From Stenocarpella maydis (Eukaryota > Ascomycota > Sordariomycetes > Diaporthales > Diaporthaceae): a stretch of DNA of 64,000 nt. Location of the stretch: NCBI GenBank assembly GCA_002270565.1, contig NQMI01000037.1, positions 296,306-360,305 of the forward strand, in the 5' to 3' direction. A program made the translations under genes and the position numbers. Position 1 is the first letter of the stretch. The number at the start of each line of letters is the position of its first letter. Below the pieces are notes generated by a model. The model had not been told where the DNA came from and did no database searches. It saw only the letters and a list, made by a program, of their open reading frames with translations. This document shows positions 46,257-58,976 of the stretch, one piece after another.

Positions 46257-47639
46257 CTAAGCACACAACCGTAGATCGCTGTCGTCTCCTCGCATATTCC
46301 GCCACCACTCGCTTTGTTTCACCAGCTCCCCATCTTCACCACCTAGCAAAGCCCAATATTTCTGGAGAAACCACGCCCTCGCTTCCCAGCTCCGACTGTC
46401 CCACGGTGTGCCAGTTGATACCCGGCCTGTGGAGACATCTCTGTCCTGCTTCCCAACACCACCTCCGCCCCAACACACCAGGCCATTGAGCAGGTCATGG
46501 TACAGCTCCTCCTCATTAATGGCGTCGCCACTGTATATAAGATTCTTGCGGAAGGTCGGGAACGGAAGAATGTCAATGACGGGCCTGTGCATCATGGTAA
46601 TTTGTTCCTTGACTGGCCTCACATCTGGTTTGAGCGTGTTGAAGATGCGCTGGACCGTCATTACCATGCTATCAGAGCCGGTGCTACGAACTGCCGTGTT
46701 CCAGTTGGGTCGAAAGAAAGGAGAGATGGCATTTTCGCCGCAGAACATGTCTTCCGTGATGCCGATTTGAAGACAGTTGGACATGAATGCCTCCAGGACG
46801 CAAATGCGTTCGATCCGGAGCGCGTTCATGTACGGGTCGGGAGTGCAGAAGCTTGGCTCGATGCTCAACACCTTCAGGTGCCCCCAGTCCCTCGCGGTCT
46901 GGGAGCTTACTTGAACGTGCGGTCTCACACAGCCGCAGTCGATCATGCTGAACCAGTAGTGTGACTTGGAAGCGGTGCTTTTTGCATGGATCAGGTGACG
47001 GAGGTCCACAGAGGTGCTCGAGTCCCAGAGCGCGGTATCCGAAGAAGGAGTGGGCTGGGGAGGAGATGGTGTTGTTAGGAAGTAGTCAGCAAAGAATTCC
47101 GAGGAGTCTAGGCCACGTCTCAGCTGTGAGCCGTGGTGCGCGCAGTTCAAGTTGGAGCTCCTCCAACCTGATGGGGCTGTTGGTGACAAGATAGTGAGAC
47201 TGGTGTCCGGCGGAGGCGTAGCCGCCGAGCTTACTGGCTCGTTGTTACAGACAGAGGCCGCCAGAGTCTCAAGATGGTCAAGGCGTTTCTTGAGTTTCTC
47301 CCCTGCGGCCATGGATTAGCGAGGTTGAAAGAGAGTGTATTTTCAGGAATGGCAGAAAGCCCAAAGGCGTAACGACTTACTGTACTTCTTCTGAGCCTGA
47401 ATGTTCTGCTGACGTCTCTTCTCAGGGTCTCTCCGTACAGGTTTCTTTTTCCCTCGGATGCCCATGTCGCCATTGCCGGCACTTTCTGGTCCACTCGGAG
47501 AAATAGATGGCCCTTCTTCTCCACCGTATTCAGACTCCATTGCTCCCGTTTGTTGCGGTTGTCGCGGTTTGATAGCGTCCTGGGCCAAGGTTGCGTGAAG
47601 CGGTGGGCCAAGGTGTGGTCGGATTAAGCTCACGGTCAT
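46257..47639 (-). CDS. bZIP transcription factor with DUF3425 domain
   Basis: Exon 1 is 47639-47381 and exon 2 is 47302-46257, across a 78-nt intron, giving 434 residues. The splice rebuilds the basic region and zipper start: RRDPEKRRQQNIQAQKKY joined to REKLKKRLDHLETLA. The Asn and Gln positions of the basic region fit the fungal subgroup whose bZIP is followed by DUF3425. The C-terminal half shows the DUF3425 hallmarks IDILPFPTFRKNLI, NGLVCWGGG and WEARAWFLQKYWALLGG, then SEWWRNMRG. It is a nuclear regulator with unknown targets. The intron inside the basic region is a typical position in this family. Residues 1-33 may be untranslated if Met 34 is used. Confidence 0.9.
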
Positions 47640-48329
47640 GGCTGACGAGAGCCACGTGTGGAGGCATGCCAGCTGACAGAGCGGTCGGTTATCCTATGCT
47701 CAGAGTACTTGTGCCTATATACGGAGCCTAATGCATGACTCGGTAGGTGGCTTGAATCGAGATAAGCTCACCAGTCCAATATCCATAATCCCGGTGTCCA
47801 TCAGCAGGTTAGATACATCGGATGATAGCTTTTATTATGAGGTCCAGCGGAACTTGTTTCGTTCAACGCTGGAATAGGAGAGCAACAAGGAGACCATTTC
47901 TCGTCCAATGGCAGGACGACAGGATGCGGATACAGGCAGAGAACATGCTTGGATAGCACTAATGATAACTACACAAAAGCTGCGATTAATAAAGCATGCT
48001 TTTAAGGTGGCATACTAGCGACACTCATCTATGCTCGTCAGAGCATCGGAGAAGATTTAGAAACAAGGGCTCTACTTGAGTTGATATCTCAGCACTCTTG
48101 TGGAAACAATCACTGCCGAGGACGGTGAGAAACAAGTGTAGCTCGGTCTCCATGAATGTCACTAGGTAGGTAATTCTGTATTTACCAGTTTTATTGACAT
48201 CAATTTGACGACTAATGCCGAGTTGGAGACAAACTCGAGTGTACCTAGGTAATCGTTTATATACATGAAACAAAAATGCTGGGTGCCAGGGTAATATCAA
48301 AAGAGTGCCTCAAAAAAGAGACAATAGTT
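47640..48329. other. intergenic
   Basis: No gene; the promoter of the bZIP gene and the 3' flank of the galactanase gene. Confidence 0.55.
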
Positions 48330-49880
48330 TCAGATCTTGACGTTTGAAACCTCGAAAGTCTGAACCTGGTTGGTCTGGAAGTACGACCAGAACTTGGTGC
48401 CGTTCTGCTTAGTGTCGGCCGGGGAAGAAACATATTGCGCCCCACCACTGGCGACAACAGTTGCCCACCTCGGGATGGTCTGGCCGTCCTTTCCAGCAGT
48501 GGCGAACTTTGAGAGGTCAAAGTTGATGTACTGCGGGGAGCCCCAGTTGATGGCCACGATGACGAGCTTCGAGTTGGCCGCATCATACGCCGCGACAACG
48601 TGATCCGAGCCACCGTCGAGGATGCGCATGCCTTCGCGGATGTGACGGCTGAACTGAGCGATGGCATAGTACTTCTGCTCCACATTGCTGAGCGTCACAG
48701 CGTCATTGTCGCCGTTTATGAGACCCCAGCCACCACCATCGATTGCCTGCCAGTATACCCACGCGGTGGGGTGCAGCCAGCGGAAGTCGAGGATAAGGTT
48801 TGACACCAGCGACTTGCCCGTGGCGTCGCTCTCGCCGTACTCGCTGTTCCAGAGCTTCTTGCCGGCATTCGTGGCCAGAGTGTAGAGCCCGCTGCGGTCA
48901 CCGCTGCCCTCCTGGTAGCCGTGGACGTTGACGCGGCCGAGGTTGCCGACGGCGGCCGAGCCCAGGCCCTTGAATGTGGAAACAGCACCGTCGTAGCTGT
49001 TCTCGTCTGATGCGGCCACAATTGTGGATTTGAGGCCAACGGAGTCGAGTTGCGAACGCACAAGGGGGATCACGCTGGCCTGGGTGCCGACGTTGAAGTG
49101 GCAGCCCTCCTGAGTGCCTGTCTTGCCATTCCACCAAGTCGAAGTAGGCTCGTTGAACGGCTCGACGCTTTCGAAATTGATACCCCAAGTATTCTTTGCT
49201 CGTGCGGCAATCTGGGCAAGGTATAACGCGTGGTCGGCCTGGTTCCAGGTCTGCAGGTTGTCTGACGATCCGTCGTTACTTCCGGCAGGGTTCTTATTGT
49301 TCAACATCCACCACATGGGAGAGTTGCTGAACAGCTCAAAATGGTTGGCTCCATTAGCCTTGGCCTTGGTGAGGGCTGCTCTCTGGTTGGCATCGACGTC
49401 CCAATGCTGCACAGTTGGCTATGTTAGCAGTATCACAACGAAAGGCTGTAGTTATGGGACAATTTGACTGCCTATGTCATCGCAACATCCCAGATTATGA
49501 GACAGTCTTACCCAGCTAGATGAATTTGGGTCCTTGGAAGCCCAGTCCCACCAGAACCCGTCCATTTGACGAGACTTCTTCATGGTGGACGGCACGGTCA
49601 TGGATGTGCCGTTGTACGTGTTGCTACTGCAGGCGCCGGCATTGTAACGGGCGATATTGAGGCCCAATCCGGGCACGCTCTGGGAGTTAAATGTGGTGTT
49701 GCCGAGGCTGAAAAAAATGCTGGCCAGGTCATCTCTGTTGCCAAAGGCCTTTGCCCACCAGGCCAGAGACACGCCCCATCCCTCCCATGTTCCCCAGTTG
49801 GAGCTGGCATTGATGGTCCACGTCTCGTCTGCGGCCGCAAAGCCACCGAAGGCCGCGGCAAGCAGGAGCCATTTGTGCAT
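48330..49880 (-). CDS. GH30 endo-beta-1,6-galactanase, secreted
   Basis: Exons 49880-49512 and 49406-48330 across a 105-nt intron (TGCTAAC branch site, GTGCAG acceptor) give 481 residues. Met at 49880 opens the signal peptide MHKWLLLAAAFGGFAAA; an in-frame ATG lies seven codons earlier. The mature start WGTWEGWGVSLAWWAKAFG is typical of GH30 galactanases. The acid/base Glu lies in SVEPFNEP and the nucleophile Glu in LWNSEYGES. The C-terminal beta-sandwich (YYAIAQFSRHIREGMRIL onward) is complete. The enzyme cuts beta-1,6-galactan side chains of plant arabinogalactan proteins. Several sequons suggest glycosylation. A TATA box is present 76 bp upstream. Confidence 0.93.
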
Positions 49881-49955
49881 AGTGAATGAATGAGAGACCA
49901 ACGAGAGTATATGGTCGACTTAATATTCGCATCAAAGTGTACAAGCGCCTGTGCT

Positions 49956-49961
49956 CTTATA
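49956..49961 (-). promoter_or_regulatory. TATA box of the galactanase gene
   Basis: On the minus strand TATAAGAG, 76 bp before the ATG at 49880. Confidence 0.5.
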
Positions 49962-51217
49962 CAGGTGTATGCCCCAAGACCTGGGGATGCCGGCTCCGAA
50001 GCCCTTGTCTGGCGGGACCAGGTTAGGCGCTTGGGCAAGGGGGAAATGCAACAATGCCGGCTTCAAACGAATGGGAGGCCCTTCGGTAGTGGCCTGGTGG
50101 GAATGAATGCGACGCTAAGAGGTAGCCTGTCTGTATAAATGCCAAGACCTCCTTGTTCATCGGAACTGTCAGGTGCAAAGGCGAGCGTCCTCTTTCTAAA
50201 TAGTGGCCCGTGGTGGGTGTGGACCAATGCCGTGCGTGGGTGGCGGAGCATTGGCTCGGCATCACAACCTCCTTTTGACTCTAGGTTCATCTAAAATTAC
50301 TGGGTTTTGCGGGGAAACATCGACGACATCCTCAAGCCGGTCCCTCTCCGGATTCTACCCAAGGTTGTCAGCCGTGGCGACCCCGCAAATGGAACGAAAT
50401 CACTCGCCATCATGCCGTACAGCCGTTGTGGCCATCTATTTTCGTTGGTACCTCGCAGCATTCCAGCTCTACTCAAGACACTGGAGCCTGTCACCGGCAA
50501 TTGAAACAGAAAGGGCGTGCAGCATGACGGGCGTTTCGCGAGTCATGGCCACGCCCCTTTACTCTCGTTAATGACAACCCTGGCTGACACCTGCAGCACA
50601 CGTGTCGACAATTCTGCTCTGCAGCTCGAGGCCGGGCCATCGCATTCGCTCAGCTACTAGTAGTGTACAAGTGTCTTCCCGCTCATCCTTGACTGGACAC
50701 GAGCAGAGGATACATGTCAGGCACAGAACTTTACATACATGTTCATTCGGAAATATAATATGCCTAGGTAATTGGATATAAACCCCGTGGTTAGCAAACC
50801 AGGAAACGATAGATGCTGCTTCGCCTCCTACATAGATAGACAAGATCGGATGATTTTGACCGGCACGTGGCGGTAGGAGTGCGAAGCACATCGTCAAGGG
50901 TGGGCTTTTCTTTGTTGATCCGTTCTATGAATAGGTTTATTACGTGCATGGAATGCTATATGTGATATAAAAAAAAATACTTAACTAGTAATTGCTAGCT
51001 TTAAACGGGGCTCTCGGGTCCACCTCCCAACCCGGTAAGAAACATTGCGACTCTTGCTTGGCATAAATTTTCATAGTTTATGGTTTCATGATCATGTTCC
51101 AATCCTTGCACTTTCATTCTCTCCGCGTCAGTATTGAAACACCAGCAGGCTGGTGTCCTCCAAAGGACCCGAGAGACCGCCGTGCTGAAATCCCGGATGC
51201 TGTCGCCAGCTCCTGTC
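49962..51217. other. intergenic
   Basis: No recognisable gene. The short frames near 50200-50570 overlap on both strands and have no domain. Confidence 0.5.
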
Positions 51218-54200
51218 CTAATTTGGTCCCCGCGGCTTTGTCGGGGTACTGATTAGTTCCTGGTAAACAGCGAACATCCCCGTGCTGGGCTCATCCGCCG
51301 TGACCGGCGTCATGACGGGCGTGTCAGGGGAGACAGTCTCAGACGGCTGCAGGGCTACCACCGCCGCGCGCCGCAGGGCCGCACTTCTCCCCTCGTTGTC
51401 CTTGACCATCTGGGCTGACCGGCGTCTCTCCCAGGCTTGCTCCGCCTCCTTCTTCTTGGACCGGTCCCTGTACCTGTCCCTCAGGGCCGACAGAGTAAGA
51501 TCTCGCGGGGCAAAGATCTGGTACATCCCGCACTTCATGTACAGCCAGCGGAAGATGTCTCGCGATACCCTCCACGGGTTTCCAAAGGCCAAGTAGTATG
51601 TGATAGCCACGATGCTGAGTGAGATTGGCACTTTTGGGCTGTCAGTATAATTCGAGCAAAGGACGGGGCTCATTTGCTCCATACTCATCCATTTGAACTG
51701 GTCCGCCAATGTCATTGGAGAATCCGTTCCCGCAATCTCCTTATTGTTCATGCCGAAGACGCTTGATATGAAGGACATTGGCAACTATCACAGAGATGAG
51801 CATTAATCCAAGCCTAGCTACGACTGCTATTGTTGACAGTGAGAGCAGCCGACTTACGAAGACGACTGTCACCACGGTGAATACCAGGAGTGTGACATTT
51901 TGCTTCCGGGTGTCTTCGGCCTCTTTCATGGACTGCCACGCCTGCACGACGGTGACTTGCTGCTGCTTCAGCGAGATGAGATAGTCCAGCTATACTTGTT
52001 GTCAGTCGAGGCGATTGGGGACTCTGGCACGGATATGGTAGAACATGCACCCACGCTGGTAGAAATTCCGTCCGCACTCCGACCCATGTCTTCCAACTCT
52101 TGGATACAATTTTGGACCTCGGCGAGCAGCGAGCCAATAGTAGCAGAGGATTTGCCCTGAGGCAAGAGCTGCATGCATGTCTCAAACTTTTGGAGCACCT
52201 CCCGTTGTTCCTTGGTGATGTGAAGCATGATTTGAAGGTCTCTGAGGACACTTTTTATTTGGCCTTGAAGCTCGCCTTCTTTTCCGATGTCAAGGAATGG
52301 CACAATCAAGTCACTCAGGCCGTTGTCGACATCTGTATGTGCTAGCCGGGAGAATATTCTTGCCCACTCCCAGTACTGTTCGGCTCCGAAAGAATGCTTG
52401 GTGGCCTATCAGAATTCTTTTAGTCAAAACCCATACTATTGTTATTGGAGGTCACGTACCACATCACGAATCGCTTGTCTGAAAAGTTGCATCACAAGAA
52501 GCGTACCATCCTGCGGCTGGCGGAAGGCCAGCGTGTTAGTATCCCGATTTCACATCGCGTTCAACCCCTAAAAAGGTAGCCTTGCCTTGATCCCACCCAT
52601 GGAAGCTTTGGACGTTTGTATTTCACCAAGGATGACAAGAGCCAAATCAGAAACGCTGCGAATAGCACCTCTGCCATGTTTCAGGACAGCGTCCCTGATA
52701 CGGCTGTGAATTCCTGGGAGGTGATTATGATGGCTGAGATCTCCGTAGTCTGGGAAACAGGTGATAATGGTCTGATCATCTAGAATCCACATCCAGAGCT
52801 GGTCAATCATCATTACACGGGGCAGCTTGCGGATCCTGTCTTTCCACTCCTTGGTCGAAGGGTCGACTGAGTGGAAGTCGAGCTGCTTAGGTCTTGTGGC
52901 GCGGTGGACGACTTGGTCTCTGGCACTAGCATGCCACGACAAACTCAGCGTCCACGCGTTAGTCTGCTCAAGGGTTCGGCGTGGGTGGAGTGGGGGGTCT
53001 GCGTGAAGGTATTTTCTGATCAGACTCTTCTCTCTGTATGTCGACATTGCCTCGTAGAGGACGGCAGCATCAAAAAGGACTTGGCCGAGATCTGTGCCAG
53101 CGACGACTCGCCCAGCCCCATCCGTGCTGAAGATAGACCAAAGCGGAAGCCTACGGAATCGTCCTTGGCGCTTCATGATGTTTGCGAATGCAGCTGTGGC
53201 AGTCCTGTTCGACGGCATTGGAGGGATCGCCCGAGACTTTTCTAAGTCACGGTTTTCTAAGCGAAATTCAGAGCCTGGCTGGCGGCTCTGGGCATTGAGG
53301 AGCTGGAGCCCCCTCTGCCTGACTCTTCTCATGCCCCTGAGCCTCTGCTCGTTCATGAACTTGTCCCTTTTGTATTTCTCCTCCTCCTTCTGGACTGAAT
53401 CTGAGATCTTGGCCTGATGACGGGCCGTATCCCAGTGCGGGTATGGCATCTGCGTGCTGACTTTAGTCCAGGAATATCATGTGTTACTGGAGTAGGACGT
53501 CCTACAAATAAAGCAATCTTGGCCCCACTTTCCTCTGCAGGACGAGGTGTCAGCATTATATAGATCATGTGTATTCGATCCTTGTGGAGTATATGCACAA
53601 ACCTGTGGATCCTGGAATTGCCTCACACATTGGCCTGAGGTACTTTCCTGTTGCTGAAGATGAGAGCTGTTGGCCTCTCCAGTATCTAGATGCTAGGAGC
53701 CCTTGGCCCAAATCAAGTCCAAGCTTTCCAGCATCTCCAGAGACTCCATTTTTAGGGCTTGGATCACACTGGACTGATTGAGCCCCGAGCTTATGTTTGA
53801 AGTATTCTTGGATCGCGCTCTATTGATGGAATATCAGCCTCCTTGGTCTAAGGCTGATGACATAGGCGATTCGTGCTGGGATGCGTATTACATACTTCAG
53901 CCCACTGACAATTGTCAACAAAAATTTCATGATCATCATTTTTTGTCAGAGCATCCTCGTCACACTTACGAGCATATTGTTCGACGGTAAATGGAAATAG
54001 TTGATCGTGCCCTTTGGTGGAATCAATGCGCTGTCTTCCCCGCTACCATATATTAGATCCTGGATTGATATTCTGTAGCAAGGAAATTGTTCATGGAATC
54101 TGTCGTCCACAATATCCCGAACTGCTCTCCCGTCTTTGAATCTAATCAGATAGGCGTTGGTGTCGAGGTCGGGATTGTACTCTCTGTAGCGCCCAGTTGC

Positions 54201-54581
54201 TTGTACTTCTCTTTGCGAGAGGCCGTTGTCTGCGAAGTGCATCTTGCGCAGCTCCCTAACTCGCCCTATCCCTTCCTGAAAATCCTTGGTTTTTCTCCAG
54301 CTGGCAAAGCTCCTATTGAGATTCTGGACCAACTGCCTGCCATCGGTAAGGTCATTTAGAATCACTGATCGGAGATACTGTATCCGCTGTAGCCTCGTGT
54401 CGACCTGCTTGGCCTGTTCCGGACTCAAGGATTTCAGGTACTCCTCTCGCTGGAAAAACTGCTCACAGCCTAGGTAATGAAGAAGGAAGTCTCGCGGTTG
54501 GTGACTCTCTGCACTCAGACATGTTGGAACGATGTCGTGGTCTTCCATACGAAAGAGGAGGTCTGCAAATTCCACCGACAT
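51218..54581 (-). CDS. CorA-like (GMN motif) fungal membrane protein
   Basis: Nine exons with matching phases: 54581-53970, 53904-53896, 53819-53603, 53534-53506, 53449-52586, 52510-52460, 52405-52055, 51989-51858 and 51784-51218, giving 943 residues. The cytosolic part carries blocks characteristic of a large fungal CorA-like family: INYFHLPSNNM followed by WAE from a 9-nt exon; ALFMPYPHWDT; RRTLEQ; QVVHRAT; and LPRVMMIDQLWMWILDDQTIITCFP. The C-terminus has helix NVTLLVFTVVTVVFLPMSFI and FGMNN (the GMN signature), then a second helix and a basic tail. The intron after 52586 is GC-AG (AAG|GCAAGG). The family descends from Mg transporters, but whether these long forms carry ions is unknown. 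The N-terminus may have another exon upstream. Confidence 0.85.
53896..53904 (-). other. 9-nt microexon of the CorA-like gene
   Basis: TGGGCTGAA (Trp-Ala-Glu) is flanked by a TGTCAG acceptor and a GTATGT donor. It is needed to complete the NNM-x-W-x-E-x-AI block between the first and third exons. Confidence 0.75.
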
Positions 54582-55696
54582 GGAGGAGCTACCCGGGCAA
54601 GCTGTATCCGGATTAAGAAGTACACGAGGATTTGCCTTCTAGAAAACGTAGGTCGAGCCGACTCCTGTGGTGTGAGGTTTTGGAGGACATTTTTCAAGGA
54701 CTCTCAATTCTTGGGCCGCCGGTGCAAGTTGTTCTCGGCATTCTGCATGCCGTGGGTGAAACACATGTCAGCTCTTGCTTCCGTTCCACACGCGGATGGA
54801 ATATCACAAATCATTTCCCTACACCATGGAATCTTTCACTGCCTTGGCCATGTCCATGGTGGTCGCGCATCTGTGACAAATCATGCGCCAACATTCTGAT
54901 AGTTTTCCTGATGCATGCCCCTCGCCATGTGACTCCTGGGCATCTCGATTCTGATGGTTGCACCGGGACTGAAAGATCGGCAGCTGGTCCACGTCAGGAT
55001 ACTCAAAGACGAGAATTTCCATTTTGGGAAGACCGCATACGATCCAAGACATAAAGGTCCAGGGTGGAGGTTTGGTTGGGACCTGCAGTGACGTGTACAG
55101 CCGGTCGTTTCGGCGCGAGACATTGCATTCACTACTCCGCCGTATGTATCTGAGAATGATACAGTCACCCCTCCCATATCCCGTAGCCCAGTAGCCTAGT
55201 CTTATAATGAGTTGACATGTCATCCAAGTTTGAAGGCAAGCCAGCCTTGTAACACTTCAATAGTCGAGCGGCGAAGTCTAGACTATTCTTCTACCAATGC
55301 AGACTCGGTGTACGCGAGGCATTTCCCATGGCGTTCACTCATTTCTGACAGCCCAAGTCACCAATGTCGCACGGGTAACACCGCCTTTATACTAGACTCA
55401 CCCAGTCAGTGACACTAGACTCAGGTGTGTCTTGATTTATGTGTCTTACGGGCTTTCGAAACCGAGACTCAAAGCGAAGAGGTTGTCCACCGGATCCTTG
55501 GTGCGCATGGAACAGGTACATTTTCCCAAGAGACTCCTAGGAAGTCAGTATCCTCGTGTAAAGAACGAGGTCTAGGGCCCAAGACCATGTATGTGGACAG
55601 AAGCTGTGGCATATCCTCCACTAGTACAATGCATGTGATGGAGGACTTGAGAATGGCCGTTCCGCCTCGGATACTCATCTGCAACCCTGGAACATT
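54582..55696. other. region between CorA-like gene and dynamin pseudogene
   Basis: A minus frame at 54819-55223 (134 codons, with KMEILVFEYPDVDQLP and WRMICHRCATTMDMAK) could be an extra N-terminal exon or a remnant of a related gene. I could not join it to 54581. Nothing else is recognised. Confidence 0.4.
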
Positions 55697-58366
55697 TCAA
55701 ATGCCGATAACACCACGGAAGATCTCCTTTCCTTCTTGCAACTTCTTGATCCGGTCACCCAGTAAAGCCCTCCATCTCTTGGTGGGCAAGGGCTCAGAGG
55801 CCATGTTCTCAAGCTGAGAATCCTCCAAATTGAACACGTATTTTGGGGAGAACATGCGATCGAGACCGCGAATGATGTGCCGCTCGATGACTTGGGTGGT
55901 AACATTAGCGACGAATGTCTTCAGCTGGGCCTGATTGAAGATTGTCAGCAAAAGCCCTCTTGAATTCGGGCGCCGAAATGGAAATTGCGTACCTCGTAAA
56001 TGGCCAGCAAGCAGTCCAGGGCTTCTTCACAGCCGAAGTCATCCATGTCTGCGGTGCTGGTGGACTTGCTCCAACTATGAATGGTCTCGCCAACAACGGG
56101 CTTGGCAGCCGCGTTGCTCCAGCCTCTCATTACAGAGTCTTCAGGCACATGTTTCTCAAGCTGGTTCCTGACACGCTCCTGACGCTTCTTGAAGATCGTG
56201 TCAGTGTAATAGCGGTCGTAGTTGATTGGGAAGCTCTAGCAATCCTCAAGAAGCTTGTCCAATTCGTCGAAAGCGGCTTGGCGGCTCTTCTCCAGACCCG
56301 AGAGGACAGTCAATGACCTAAGAGATGTTACTTTGTTATGCCCGAGCACATATCGGAGCGTAGCATACTAACCAAATCCTATCCTTGATATTGTTTGGGG
56401 CGGCGTAATCAAGAAGAGCCGACATGAAAGCCTTGCACATTTCGCTGACTTTGTTGACATGATTGCTTGAGATCTTCTCCCAGGGCTCCAACTGTTCCCA
56501 AAAAAGCTCCGCAGTAACGTTGGCATTAAAGTTGCCAAGGAGCTCGGTGCCTCGAGAATGCTGAATCGTCTCCTTGACCCACTTCAGGGCCATCGCCCTC
56601 GTGACCATCTCTGGTTGCTCCGACGACTCAGGAGAGGTCGCAATGGTGGAGACAATTTGGTACTTGTGTCCCTTCGGACAGAATTCATCAGCAAAGCCGT
56701 GGTTTGCTCTCTGGACAATCGCTCGGATGCGCTCCACGGGCATTCGGGGGCTGCCAGTCTTGCGAGTCTCGCCAGACTTGAACCAGTCATGCTCATAGTG
56801 TCCATTGACACCAGCTCGGCAAAGGTGGTGAAATTCCATGCTGATGTCTCCCAAGAACGCACGGCATTCCCCAACCGTGGAGCGGGGCTTTCCTAGCAAC
56901 TCCAACTCCATCTGCTCCCACTTTAGAGTGCTTTCAAGGTCGTTCTGGAGGCGTGGGAGTTCATTCTTCACATGCTCAAACAGCAGCTGACTTAACTTTA
57001 CACGTAGAACTTCGATGCCAAGGTTGTCTTTGGGAAGCGACTTGAAGTTTGAAGTAGAAAAGAAGATCTTCTCCGAAAGGTTTCGCTCGTCGATCGAAAA
57101 GTCATTCTCCTCAAATTTGCGGTTCTTGACAACATGCTAGCTCAGGTTGAAAATGACATCTTCGTTGCGAGCGAGCTCGAGGAACTTGGACTCCGAGCCT
57201 GAGCCAGCTGGCAGAAGATCTGGCTTTGTGATAACGCCCAGAGTTCTCTGGGATGATGTGAGCAGGTGCTGTGTCTCCGCCAGCTACGTGGAGAGGAACT
57301 AACTTACCTCGCCGTGTGGGTCAAACTTGCGGACCTGTTGGAGAATGGGCTGATTGGCGGCGTCGTTGGTCGCGGAACAACGGCAAGACAGATCGCTCGG
57401 TGTTGCTTGATATAGCGCTCTGTAATACCTGCGACCATGGCGACATCTGCGTCGGATACGCCCCAGGTGGAAGACTGAATGATGCCTGGAATATCCACAA
57501 GTGTGAGCTATGGGCGCTCGGGTCCTTCGATCTCGATGTTCAGAATATCCTCTGCAAAGGCACTGTGGCCGTCGGAGATGCCCATGACACCCATTGCCTT
57601 GTCCATTATGCGTGGCAAGTCGTTGAGGTCTGTAATTGACTCCGAGAAGTTCTTCATTTTCTCTTACTCGGGCTTTAGACGCTTCTTATCTAGGATGATT
57701 TTCAACTCCAGAGCGTCCGTCAGCTCCTAGCGGAGACTAATCTCAATAGCAAATCAAGTGCAAAGATTGTCATTGCTGTCAGGGAATAGTCAATACGCTT
57801 CCACAAAGTCAGGCAAAGGAGAAAGACTGACCGTGGGAATAGAATTTCGGTCAAGCCTCGAGGATGGAGCTCTTCCCTGATGACTGGTCTCCGCATACAA
57901 CAATCTGGGGCAAAGAGAGGACACTCTCTAGTCCACATCTGCGGACTTTCGAGACTGTGTCGAGAACCCGACGCTGCTCATCTGTTTGAAACTCCTCTAT
58001 GGAGGTGTTGCCATTCATGCCGTTACTGTCCATGGTGGATGAAGAATCCGGCAGGGACGGTTTCATAATAGAGCGGATCGCAGAGTTGAACGGTTTTGCA
58101 ATGGAGGTGGTACTAGACGAGTGTTTTGTCATCAGACGATGATGTGGTAGCTGTTTAAGATGAGTCAACCTTAGAGCCCCAGCCTCATGAATGATATCGT
58201 GGCGGAGATGAGGGAGGCTTTGGGTTTTATCAGAAGAGTCTTGTGGGAGGTCAATGAGAAGAACGAGTGAGTTGCGAAAGTTTCTCAGAGATACCTTAAC
58301 GTTCGATCTCAACCTCGAAGCAGGATGAAGTCGAAGCAGGAAGAGTCCTAGAGGCCAAGAAAACAA
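55697..58366 (-). pseudogene. dynamin-like GTPase pseudogene
   Basis: Pieces in order make a fungal dynamin/Mx-type GTPase. The P-loop is LPQIVVCGDQSSGKSSILEA; switch and DxPG are LTLVDIPGIIQ; TKPD is GVITKPDLLPAG. A stalk region (about 57000-56000) and a C-terminal GED-like segment (ERHIIRGLDRMFSPKYVF, RIKKLQEGKEIFRG) follow. It is broken many times. A missing base follows the P-loop near 57851-57858 (LTEILFPR lies one frame over) and another is lost near 57371-57382. In-frame stops lie at 57727-57729, 57664-57666, 57508-57510, 57137-57139 and 56236-56238. Most stops read TAG/TAA where CAG, CAA or TGG is expected, which fits RIP-like C:G to T:A change. It cannot make a working GTPase. Living relatives remodel membranes. 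Confidence 0.92.
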
Positions 58367-58976
58367 CTTTTGGTCTGCCTCGAAAGCTTGCTGCTTAATC
58401 CGACGAGAGAAGGTTGGGCTTTGACAACGGTTGTGTTACGTTGACCGTCCAAGGAAACTTTCAGACCTATCCCTGGGCAGAACGCATTCCAGAGAAGAGT
58501 GTGTGAATAGTCAATGCACCAATTGAAATAGAAAGTGTTGCTCAATTAAGCGTGGTGGTTACTGGGTGGGAAGCTGCCGAAGATGATGGCTGTAAACGAC
58601 AAGCTGTGGTTGCTGGGCTCCGACCTTGAAAGTCGGAAAAGGGGGATGGCAAGCGACCTAGCCAGGTCCAAGTTTTTATTCCACATTTGCCGCAGCAGGT
58701 TTTCAACCTGGGTTGGAAGCAGAGAAGTAAGTAAGCCCAGATAACTGCCAGTGAGTTTTGATCTCGTGCCCTAGCATAGAAATAAATGGTGGCCTGAAGG
58801 TTAAGGCCAAACGGTTGATTTTTCAGAAAAGAAAGTAGGCTTCAGGTGGTGGGAGGTTCCTTGAAAATTATTGAAGCTGATGAGCTATTCCTCGCTACTC
58901 ATTTGTGAGATGAATAAATGCCTCCATGACAAGTTTTCGTCTCACAGACAGTCTTCTTCATTCTCCATGTCTGAAA
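58367..58976. other. intergenic
   Basis: No recognisable gene; the 5' flank of the dynamin pseudogene and the 3' flank of the LCCL gene. Confidence 0.5.
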
